A stretch of DNA of 64,000 bases, from NCBI RefSeq assembly GCF_963576545.1, contig NW_026870540.1, forward strand, positions 64,501 to 128,500. Reading direction: 5' to 3'. This document shows positions 1 to 9,222 of this stretch, in pieces. Under the pieces are notes generated by a model. That model saw only the letters and a list, made by a program, of their open reading frames with translations. It was not told where the DNA came from and made no database searches. Position numbers and translations under genes: made by a program. Position 1 is the stretch's first letter; every line of letters begins with the position of its first letter. This DNA comes from Limanda limanda. Taxonomy: Eukaryota; Chordata; Actinopteri; Pleuronectiformes; Pleuronectidae.

Positions 1-105
1 GTCTCTCCGACCTTCACAAAAAACGTTATTCAAGAATATCTCTTTCTCCTATGTGCTTTCATCCCTAACCCTAACCCATTTAGTGGGGGTAGAGCCTACT
101 TGCAA
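1..105 (+). repeat. Internally deleted B module (105 bp)
   Basis: The box and cassette are normal, apart from C in place of the last A of the A tract at position 24, up to CCCTAACCCTAACCC. The sequence then jumps directly to ATTTAGTGGGGG. Relative to a 157-bp B module 52 bp are missing, from after the telomere block to the CCCC before ATTTAG. A CCC run occurs at both ends of the missing piece, so the junction has microhomology. It is the only large internal deletion in the window. Confidence 0.9.
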
Positions 106-260
106 GTCTCTCCGACCTTCACAAAAAAAGTTATTCAAGAATATCTCCTCAGATTTGGGGGAATTTCGTCGGTCGACCTCTTCCGAAGGTCGTACAAGCT
201 CGGGGATGGTACCAATCGATCCGCAGGACCCAAATTAGTCCAGATGCAACCACTTTCCAA
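106..260 (+). repeat. Module A, 155 bp, reference copy
   Basis: This is the first complete A module. Residues 1-42 are the box shared with B. Residues 43-74 are the A-only cassette, containing GATTTGGGGGAATTTCGTC and the 8-bp palindrome GGTCGACC (a SalI site found in A and not in B). Residues 75-155 are the tail related to B, with GGTACC and ATCGAT palindromes and the ending CCACTTTCCAA or CCACTTTTCAA. All 133 full A modules are 155 bp with no indels that I could find. Every A is followed by a B. Confidence 0.97.
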
Positions 261-302
261 GTCTCTCCGACCTTCACAAAAAAAGTTATTCAAGAATATC
301 TC
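261..302 (+). repeat. 42-bp box shared by every module
   Basis: This box opens each of the 400 modules and the partial one at the right edge. It is the only part essentially identical between A and B, whereas the downstream tails are only about 72% identical. It holds an A7 tract and GTTATTCAAGAATATCTC. Rare variants include TTAAAG for TTCAAG (30 A modules), AAATTTATT for AAAGTTATT (a few, from 49741 on), CCAACC for CCGACC (13073, 36788, 44937) and one 6-A tract at 10516. It could be a protein-binding site, a nucleosome-positioning element or a recombination tract; the sequence alone does not decide. Confidence 0.9.
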
Positions 303-322
303 TTTCTCCTATGTGCTTTCAT

Positions 323-343
323 CCCTAACCCTAACCCTAACCC
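323..343 (-). repeat. Interstitial telomeric block (TTAGGG-type), reference copy
   Basis: Reading on the minus strand this is GGG(TTAGGG)3, a perfect telomere-type block placed at the same position in every B module. The + strand shows CCCTAA. In total there are about 777 intact hexamers: 247 modules with three, 20 with two, minus four substituted units (12484, 54748, 59395 and 62762). The three-hexamer form holds two copies of the duplex site TAACCCTAA (known core of TRF-type Myb telomere proteins, YTAGGGTTR) and the two-hexamer form one. Four G3 tracts with TTA loops form a canonical G-quadruplex motif. Binding or folding here is inferred. Confidence 0.95.
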
Positions 344-344
344 T

Positions 345-357
345 TCCGAAAGTCGGA
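345..357. other. Short dyad TCCGA-AAG-TCGGA in the B tail
   Basis: This is a perfect 5-bp inverted repeat with a 3-base centre, immediately downstream of the telomere block in B modules. It is disrupted in modules with CCAAAAGTCGG (near 24537, 28693, 51394 and 59246) and in those with AGTCAGAG (51884, 55251, 59898). The A tail has CCGAAGGTCGTA instead, without a matching dyad. It is too short to be called a terminator; a protein-binding half-site pair is possible. Confidence 0.6.
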
Positions 358-389
358 GAAGCTCAAGGATGGTACCGATCGATGCGCGC

Positions 390-409
390 TACCCCATTTA
401 GTGGGGGTA
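390..409. other. Imperfect hairpin CCCCA-TTTAG-TGGGG near the B module end
   Basis: TACCCCA and TGGGG(G)TA can pair as a 7-bp stem with one bulged G and loop TTTAG. In B copies with CAACCCC the outermost pair is lost, in CAAACCC copies (34358, 40265, 42501 and 63777 area) an inner pair weakens, and at 8721-8722 GG is replaced by TC. The A module has no counterpart. The structure lies just upstream of the next module's box. Confidence 0.55.
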
Positions 410-749
410 GAGCCTACTTGCAAGTCTCTCCGACCTTCACAAAAAAAGTTATTCAAGAATATCTCTTTCTCCTATGTGCTTTCATCCCTAACCCTAACCC
501 TAACCCTTCCGAAAGTCGGAGAAGCTCAAGGATGGTACCGATCGATGCGCGCTACCCCATTTAGTGGGGGTAGAGCCTACTTGCAAGTCTCTCCGACCTT
601 CACAAAAAAAGTTATTCAAGAATATCTCTTTCTCCTATGTGCTTTCATCCCTAACCCTAACCCTAACCCTTCCGAAAGTCGGAGAAGCTCAAGGATGGTA
701 CCGATCGATGCGCGCTACCCCATTTAGTGGGGGTAGAGCCTACTTGCAA

Positions 750-906
750 GTCTCTCCGACCTTCACAAAAAAAGTTATTCAAGAATATCTCTTTCTCCTA
801 TGTGCTTTCATCCCTAACCCTAACCCTTCCGAAAGTCGGAGAAGCTCAAGGATGGTACTGATCAATGCGCGCAACCCCATTTAGTGGGGGTAGAGCCTAC
901 TTGCAA
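750..906 (+). repeat. Module B-short, 157 bp, two telomere hexamers
   Basis: This B module has one CCCTAA unit fewer and is otherwise full. There are 19 such copies, starting at 750, 3785, 4423, 7148, 7786, 9704, 10342, 20933, 22851, 25413, 25888, 26045, 33906, 36623, 39813, 42049, 48443, 51315 and 63326. The cassette has three C-triplets rather than four, so it loses one potential telomere-protein site and the canonical four-tract quadruplex potential of the minus strand. I saw no copy with one or with four hexamers. Confidence 0.96.
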
Positions 907-1379
907 GTCTCTCCGACCTTCACAAAAAAAGTTATTCAAGAATATCTCCTCAGATTTGGGGGAATTTCGTCGGTCGACCTCTTCCGAAGGTCGTACAAGC
1001 TCGGGGATGGTACCAATCGATCCGCAGGACCCAAATTAGTCCAGATGCAACCACTTTCCAAGTCTCTCCGACCTTCACAAAAAAAGTTATTCAAGAATAT
1101 CTCTTTCTCCTATGTGCTTTCATCCCTAACCCTAACCCTAACCCTTCCGAAAGTCGGAGAAGCTCAAGGATGGTACTGATCGATGCGCGCAACCCCATTT
1201 AGTGGGGGTAGAGCCTACTTGCAAGTCTCTCCGACCTTCACAAAAAAAGTTATTCAAGAATATCTCCTCAGATTTGGGGGAATTTCGTCGGTCGACCTCT
1301 TCCGAAGGTCGTACAAGCTCGGGGATGGTACCAATCGATCCGCAGGACCCAAATTAGTCCAGATGCAACCACTTTCCAA
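907..1379 (+). repeat. A-B-A segment left of the 3363-bp duplication
   Basis: Modules start at 907 (A), 1062 (B) and 1225 (A). The B module has the ACTGATCGATGCGCGCAACC tail that almost always precedes an A. The stretch contains no unique sequence. The second A, at 1225, is directly followed by the first B of the duplicated block. Confidence 0.9.
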
Positions 1380-4300
1380 GTCTCTCCGACCTTCACAAAA
1401 AAAGTTATTCAAGAATATCTCTTTCTCCTATGTGCTTTCATCCCTAACCCTAACCCTAACCCTTCCGAAAGTCGGAGAAGCTCAAGGATGGTACCGATCG
1501 ATGCGCGCTACCCCATTTAGTGGGGGTAAAGCCTACTTGCAAGTCTCTCCGACCTTCACAAAAAAAGTTATTCAAGAATATCTCTTTCTCCTATGTGCTT
1601 TCATCCCTAACCCTAACCCTAACCCTTCCGAAAGTCGGAGAAGCTCAAGGATGGTACCGATCGATGCGCGCTACCCCATTTAGTGGGGGTAGAGCCTACT
1701 TGCAAGTCTCTCCGACCTTCACAAAAAAAGTTATTCAAGAATATCTCCTCAGATTTGGGGGAATTTCGTCGGTCGACCTCTTTCGAAGGTCGTACAAGCT
1801 CGGGGATGGTACTAATCGATCCGCAGGACCCAAATTAGTCCAGATGCAACCACTTTCCAAGTCTCTCCGACCTTCACAAAAAAAGTTATTCAAGAATATC
1901 TCTTTCTCCTATGTGCTTTCATCCCTAACCCTAACCCTAACCCTTCCGAAAGTCGGAGAAGCTCAAGGATGGTACCGATCGATGCGCGCTACCCCATTTA
2001 GTGGGGGTAAAGCCTACTTGCAAGTCTCTCCGACCTTCACAAAAAAAGTTATTCAAGAATATCTCTTTCTCCTATGTGCTTTCATCCCTAACCCTAACCC
2101 TAACCCTTCCGAAAGTCGGAGAAGCTCAAGGATGGTACCGATCGATGCGCGCTACCCCATTTAGTGGGGATAGAGCCTACTTGCAAGTCTCTCCGACCTT
2201 CACAAAAAAAGTTATTCAAGAATATCTCCTCAGATTTGGGGGAATTTCGTCGGTCGACCTCTTTCGAAGGTCGTACAAGCTCGGGGATGGTACTAATCGA
2301 TCCGCAGGACCCAAATTAGTCCAGATGCAACCACTTTCCAAGTCTCTCCGACCTTCACAAAAAAAGTTATTCAAGAATATCTCTTTCTCCTATGTGCTTT
2401 CATCCCTAACCCTAACCCTAACCCTTCCGAAAGTCGGAGAAGCTCAAGGATGGTACCGATCGATGCGCGCTACCCCATTTAGTGGGGGTAGAGCCTACTT
2501 GCAAGTCTCTCCGACCTTCACAAAAAAAGTTATTCAAGAATATCTCTTTCTCCTATGTGCTTTCATCCCTAACCCTAACCCTAACCCTTCCGAAAGTCGG
2601 AGAAGCTCAAGGATGGTACCGATCGATGCGCGCTACCCCATTTAGTGGGGGTAGAGCCTACTTGCAAGTCTCTCCGACCTTCACAAAAAAAGTTATTCAA
2701 GAATATCTCTTTCTCCTATGTGCTTTCATCCCTAACCCTAACCCTAACCCTTCCGAAAGTCGGAGAAGCTCAAGGATGGTACTGATCAATGCGCGCAACC
2801 CCATTTAGTGGGGGTAGAGCCTACTTGCAAGTCTCTCCGACCTTCACAAAAAAAGTTATTCAAGAATATCTCCTCAGATTTGGGGGAATTTCGTCGGTCG
2901 ACCTCTTCCGAAGGTCGTACAAGCTCGGGGATGGTACCAATCGATCCGCAGGACCCAAATTAGTCCAGATGAAACCACTTTCCAAGTCTCTCCGACCTTC
3001 ACAAAAAAAGTTATTCAAGAATATCTCTTTCTCCTATGTGCTTTCATCCCTAACCCTAACCCTAACCCTTCCGAAAGTCGGAGAAGCTCAAGGATGGTAC
3101 TGATCGATGCGCGCAACCCCATTTAGTGGGGGTAGAGCCTACTTGCAAGTCTCTCCGACCTTCACAAAAAAAGTTATTCAAGAATATCTCCTCAGATTTG
3201 GGGGAATTTCGTCGGTCGACCTCTTCCGAAGGTTGTACAAGCTCGGGGATGGTACCAATCGATCCGCAGGACCCAAATTAGTCCAGATGCAACCACTTTC
3301 CAAGTCTCTCCGACCTTCACAAAAAAAGTTATTCAAGAATATCTCTTTCTCCTATGTGCTTTCATCCCTAACCCTAACCCTAACCCTTCCGAAAGTCGGA
3401 GAAGCTCAAGGATGGTACCGATCGATGCGCGCTACCCCATTTAGTGGGGGTAAAGCCTACTTGCAAGTCTCTCCGACCTTCACAAAAAAAGTTATTCAAG
3501 AATATCTCTTTCTCCTATGTGCTTTCATCCCTAACCCTAACCCTAACCCTTCCGAAAGTCGGAGAAGCTCAAGGATGGTATTGATCGATGCGCGCAACCC
3601 CATTTAGTGGGGGTAGAGCCTACTTGCAAGTCTCTCCGACCTTCACAAAAAAAGTTATTCAAGAATATCTCCTCAGATTTGGGGGAATTTCGTCGGTCGA
3701 CCTCTTCCGAAGGTCGTACAAGCTCGGGGATGGTACCAATCGATCCGCAGGACCCAAATTAGTCCAGATGCAACCACTTTCCAAGTCTCTCCGACCTTCA
3801 CAAAAAAAGTTATTCAAGAATATCTCTTTCTCCTATGTGCTTTCATCCCTAACCCTAACCCTTCCGAAAGTCGGAGAAGCTCAAGGATGGTACCGATCGA
3901 TGCGCGCTACCCCATTTAGTGGGGGTAGAGCCTACTTGCAAGTCTCTCCGACCTTCACAAAAAAAGTTATTCAAGAATATCTCCTCAGATTTGGGGGAAT
4001 TTCGTCGGTCGACCTCTTTCGAAGGTCGTACAAGCTCGGGGATGGTACCAATCGATCCGCAGGACCCAAATTAGTCCAGATGCAACCACTTTCCAAGTCT
4101 CTCCGACCTTCACAAAAAAAGTTATTCAAGAATATCTCTTTCTCCTATGTGCTTTCATCCCTAACCCTAACCCTAACCCTTCCGAAAGTCGGAGAAGCTC
4201 AAGGATGGTACCGATCGATGCGCGCTACCCCATTTAGTGGGGGTAGAGCCTACTTGCAAGTCTCTCCGACCTTCACAAAAAAAGTTATTCAAGAATATCT

Positions 4301-4742
4301 CTTTCTCCTATGTGCTTTCATCCCTAACCCTAACCCTAACCCTTCCGAAAGTCGGAGAAGCTCAAGGATGGTACCGATCGATGCGCGCTACCCCATTTAG
4401 TGGGGGTAGAGCCTACTTGCAAGTCTCTCCGACCTTCACAAAAAAAGTTATTCAAGAATATCTCTTTCTCCTATGTGCTTTCATCCCTAACCCTAACCCT
4501 TCCGAAAGTCGGAGAAGCTCAAGGATGGTACTGATCGATGCGCGCTACCCCATTTAGTGGGGGTAGAGCCTACTTGCAAGTCTCTCCGACCTTCACAAAA
4601 AAAGTTATTCAAGAATATCTCTTTCTCCTATGTGCTTTCATCCCTAACCCTAACCCTAACCCTTCCGAAAGTCGGAGAAGCTCAAGGATGGTACTGATCG
4701 ATGCGCGCAACCCCATTTAGTGGGGGTAGAGCCTACTTGCAA
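1380..4742 (+). repeat. Tandem duplication copy 1 (3363 bp, 21 modules)
   Basis: Module order is BB A BB A BBB A B A BB A Bs A BB Bs B (Bs is the 157-bp form). It carries rare markers: GGGGATAG at 2170, GATGAAACC at 2972, AGGTTGTAC at 3234 and TATTGATCGATG near 3580. Each recurs exactly 3363 bp downstream. I found no difference between the two copies at the markers or module boundaries I compared, which implies a recent event or an assembly duplication. Confidence 0.93.
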
Positions 4743-7700
4743 GTCTCTCCGACCTTCACAAAAAAAGTTATTCAAGAATATCTCTTTCTCCTATGTGCTT
4801 TCATCCCTAACCCTAACCCTAACCCTTCCGAAAGTCGGAGAAGCTCAAGGATGGTACCGATCGATGCGCGCTACCCCATTTAGTGGGGGTAAAGCCTACT
4901 TGCAAGTCTCTCCGACCTTCACAAAAAAAGTTATTCAAGAATATCTCTTTCTCCTATGTGCTTTCATCCCTAACCCTAACCCTAACCCTTCCGAAAGTCG
5001 GAGAAGCTCAAGGATGGTACCGATCGATGCGCGCTACCCCATTTAGTGGGGGTAGAGCCTACTTGCAAGTCTCTCCGACCTTCACAAAAAAAGTTATTCA
5101 AGAATATCTCCTCAGATTTGGGGGAATTTCGTCGGTCGACCTCTTTCGAAGGTCGTACAAGCTCGGGGATGGTACTAATCGATCCGCAGGACCCAAATTA
5201 GTCCAGATGCAACCACTTTCCAAGTCTCTCCGACCTTCACAAAAAAAGTTATTCAAGAATATCTCTTTCTCCTATGTGCTTTCATCCCTAACCCTAACCC
5301 TAACCCTTCCGAAAGTCGGAGAAGCTCAAGGATGGTACCGATCGATGCGCGCTACCCCATTTAGTGGGGGTAAAGCCTACTTGCAAGTCTCTCCGACCTT
5401 CACAAAAAAAGTTATTCAAGAATATCTCTTTCTCCTATGTGCTTTCATCCCTAACCCTAACCCTAACCCTTCCGAAAGTCGGAGAAGCTCAAGGATGGTA
5501 CCGATCGATGCGCGCTACCCCATTTAGTGGGGATAGAGCCTACTTGCAAGTCTCTCCGACCTTCACAAAAAAAGTTATTCAAGAATATCTCCTCAGATTT
5601 GGGGGAATTTCGTCGGTCGACCTCTTTCGAAGGTCGTACAAGCTCGGGGATGGTACTAATCGATCCGCAGGACCCAAATTAGTCCAGATGCAACCACTTT
5701 CCAAGTCTCTCCGACCTTCACAAAAAAAGTTATTCAAGAATATCTCTTTCTCCTATGTGCTTTCATCCCTAACCCTAACCCTAACCCTTCCGAAAGTCGG
5801 AGAAGCTCAAGGATGGTACCGATCGATGCGCGCTACCCCATTTAGTGGGGGTAGAGCCTACTTGCAAGTCTCTCCGACCTTCACAAAAAAAGTTATTCAA
5901 GAATATCTCTTTCTCCTATGTGCTTTCATCCCTAACCCTAACCCTAACCCTTCCGAAAGTCGGAGAAGCTCAAGGATGGTACCGATCGATGCGCGCTACC
6001 CCATTTAGTGGGGGTAGAGCCTACTTGCAAGTCTCTCCGACCTTCACAAAAAAAGTTATTCAAGAATATCTCTTTCTCCTATGTGCTTTCATCCCTAACC
6101 CTAACCCTAACCCTTCCGAAAGTCGGAGAAGCTCAAGGATGGTACTGATCAATGCGCGCAACCCCATTTAGTGGGGGTAGAGCCTACTTGCAAGTCTCTC
6201 CGACCTTCACAAAAAAAGTTATTCAAGAATATCTCCTCAGATTTGGGGGAATTTCGTCGGTCGACCTCTTCCGAAGGTCGTACAAGCTCGGGGATGGTAC
6301 CAATCGATCCGCAGGACCCAAATTAGTCCAGATGAAACCACTTTCCAAGTCTCTCCGACCTTCACAAAAAAAGTTATTCAAGAATATCTCTTTCTCCTAT
6401 GTGCTTTCATCCCTAACCCTAACCCTAACCCTTCCGAAAGTCGGAGAAGCTCAAGGATGGTACTGATCGATGCGCGCAACCCCATTTAGTGGGGGTAGAG
6501 CCTACTTGCAAGTCTCTCCGACCTTCACAAAAAAAGTTATTCAAGAATATCTCCTCAGATTTGGGGGAATTTCGTCGGTCGACCTCTTCCGAAGGTTGTA
6601 CAAGCTCGGGGATGGTACCAATCGATCCGCAGGACCCAAATTAGTCCAGATGCAACCACTTTCCAAGTCTCTCCGACCTTCACAAAAAAAGTTATTCAAG
6701 AATATCTCTTTCTCCTATGTGCTTTCATCCCTAACCCTAACCCTAACCCTTCCGAAAGTCGGAGAAGCTCAAGGATGGTACCGATCGATGCGCGCTACCC
6801 CATTTAGTGGGGGTAAAGCCTACTTGCAAGTCTCTCCGACCTTCACAAAAAAAGTTATTCAAGAATATCTCTTTCTCCTATGTGCTTTCATCCCTAACCC
6901 TAACCCTAACCCTTCCGAAAGTCGGAGAAGCTCAAGGATGGTATTGATCGATGCGCGCAACCCCATTTAGTGGGGGTAGAGCCTACTTGCAAGTCTCTCC
7001 GACCTTCACAAAAAAAGTTATTCAAGAATATCTCCTCAGATTTGGGGGAATTTCGTCGGTCGACCTCTTCCGAAGGTCGTACAAGCTCGGGGATGGTACC
7101 AATCGATCCGCAGGACCCAAATTAGTCCAGATGCAACCACTTTCCAAGTCTCTCCGACCTTCACAAAAAAAGTTATTCAAGAATATCTCTTTCTCCTATG
7201 TGCTTTCATCCCTAACCCTAACCCTTCCGAAAGTCGGAGAAGCTCAAGGATGGTACCGATCGATGCGCGCTACCCCATTTAGTGGGGGTAGAGCCTACTT
7301 GCAAGTCTCTCCGACCTTCACAAAAAAAGTTATTCAAGAATATCTCCTCAGATTTGGGGGAATTTCGTCGGTCGACCTCTTTCGAAGGTCGTACAAGCTC
7401 GGGGATGGTACCAATCGATCCGCAGGACCCAAATTAGTCCAGATGCAACCACTTTCCAAGTCTCTCCGACCTTCACAAAAAAAGTTATTCAAGAATATCT
7501 CTTTCTCCTATGTGCTTTCATCCCTAACCCTAACCCTAACCCTTCCGAAAGTCGGAGAAGCTCAAGGATGGTACCGATCGATGCGCGCTACCCCATTTAG
7601 TGGGGGTAGAGCCTACTTGCAAGTCTCTCCGACCTTCACAAAAAAAGTTATTCAAGAATATCTCTTTCTCCTATGTGCTTTCATCCCTAACCCTAACCCT

Positions 7701-8105
7701 AACCCTTCCGAAAGTCGGAGAAGCTCAAGGATGGTACCGATCGATGCGCGCTACCCCATTTAGTGGGGGTAGAGCCTACTTGCAAGTCTCTCCGACCTTC
7801 ACAAAAAAAGTTATTCAAGAATATCTCTTTCTCCTATGTGCTTTCATCCCTAACCCTAACCCTTCCGAAAGTCGGAGAAGCTCAAGGATGGTACTGATCG
7901 ATGCGCGCTACCCCATTTAGTGGGGGTAGAGCCTACTTGCAAGTCTCTCCGACCTTCACAAAAAAAGTTATTCAAGAATATCTCTTTCTCCTATGTGCTT
8001 TCATCCCTAACCCTAACCCTAACCCTTCCGAAAGTCGGAGAAGCTCAAGGATGGTACTGATCGATGCGCGCAACCCCATTTAGTGGGGGTAGAGCCTACT
8101 TGCAA
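4743..8105 (+). repeat. Tandem duplication copy 2 (3363 bp, 21 modules)
   Basis: This repeats the module order and markers of 1380-4742 with a constant 3363-bp offset (markers at 5533, 6335, 6597 and about 6943). The boundary at 4742/4743 joins a B tail of the CAACC type to a B module. In the rest of the window that tail type is always followed by an A, so the boundary is the exchange junction. Confidence 0.93.
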
Positions 8106-9222
8106 GTCTCTCCGACCTTCACAAAAAAAGTTATTCAAGAATATCTCCTCAGATTTGGGGGAATTTCGTCGGTCGACCTCTTCCGAAGGTCGTACAAGCT
8201 CGGGGATGGTACCAATCGATCCGCAGGACCCAAATTAGTCCAGATGCAACCACTTTTCAAGTCTCTCCGACCTTCACAAAAAAAGTTATTCAAGAATATC
8301 TCTTTCTCCTATGTGCTTTCATCCCTAACCCTAACCCTAACCCTTCCGAAAGTCGGAGAAGCTCAAAGATGGTACCGATCGATGCGCGCTACCCCATTTA
8401 GTGGGGGTAGAGCCTACTTGCAAGTCTCTCCGACCTTCACAAAAAAAGTTATTCAAGAATATCTCCTCAGATTTGGGGGAATTTCGTCGGTCGACCTCTT
8501 CCGAAGGTCGTACAAGCTCGGGGATGGTACCAATCGATCCGCAGGACCCAAATTAGTCCAGATGCAACCACTTTTCAAGTCTCTCCGACCTTCACAAAAA
8601 AAGTTATTCAAGAATATCTCTTTCTCCTATGTGCTTTCATCCCTAACCCTAACCCTAACCCTTCCGAAAGTCGGAGAAGCTCAAGGATGGTACCGATCGA
8701 TGCGCGCTACCCCATTTAGTTCGGGTAGAGCCTACTTGCAAGTCTCTCCGACCTTCACAAAAAAAGTTATTCAAGAATATCTCTTTCTCCTATGTGCTTT
8801 CATCCCTAACCCTAACCCTAACCCTTCCGAAAGTCGGAGAAGCTCAAGGATGGTACCGATCGATGCGCGCTACCCCATTTAGTGGGGGTAGAGCCTACTT
8901 GCAAGTCTCTCCGACCTTCACAAAAAAAGTTATTCAAGAATATCTCTTTCTCCTATGTGCTTTCATCCCTAACCCTAACCCTAACCCTTCCGAAAGTCGG
9001 AGAAGCTCAAGGATGGTACCGATCGATGCGCGCAACCCCATTTAGTGGGGGTAGAGCCTACTTGCAAGTCTCTCCGACCTTCACAAAAAAAGTTATTCAA
9101 GAATATCTCCTCAGATTTGGGGGAATTTCGTCGGTCGACCTCTTCCGAAGGTCGTACAAGCTCGGGGATGGTACCAATCGATCCGCAGGACCCAAATTAG
9201 TCCAGATGCAACCACTTTCCAA
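8106..9222 (+). repeat. Unique-order segment A B A BBB A
   Basis: Modules start at 8106, 8261, 8424, 8579, 8742, 8905 and 9068. The B module at 8579 has a private double substitution at 8721-8722 (TTAGTTCGGG for TTAGTGGGGG) seen nowhere else in the window. The A modules at 8106 and 8424 end in CTTTTCAA. No gene or unique DNA is present. Confidence 0.88.

Larger units (their letters stand above)
261..423 (+). repeat. Module B, 163 bp, reference copy with three telomere hexamers
   Basis: Residues 1-42 are the shared box. Residues 43-82 are the B-only cassette, TTTCTCCTATGTGCTTTCAT followed by the telomere-type block. Residues 83-163 are the tail, containing TCCGA-AAG-TCGGA, GGTACC, CGATCGAT, GCGCGC and a CCCCA/TGGGG dyad, and ending in TTGCAA. 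246 copies have exactly this length. Three tail haplotypes dominate: ACCGATCGATGCGCGCTACC, ACTGATCGATGCGCGCAACC and ACCGATCGATGCGCGCAACC. The A and B tails align without gaps over 81 bp (42/52 identical in the first part, 16/29 in the last), so A and B descend from one ancestral monomer. Confidence 0.97.

Noticed and set aside
323..343. A true chromosome end
   Set aside because: Telomere blocks are only 15 or 21 bp and are always followed by satellite sequence; no continuous telomere tract occurs anywhere in the window.
345..357. Rho-independent terminator at TCCGA-AAG-TCGGA
   Set aside because: The stem is 5 bp, there is no following T run, and it repeats in B modules without genes.
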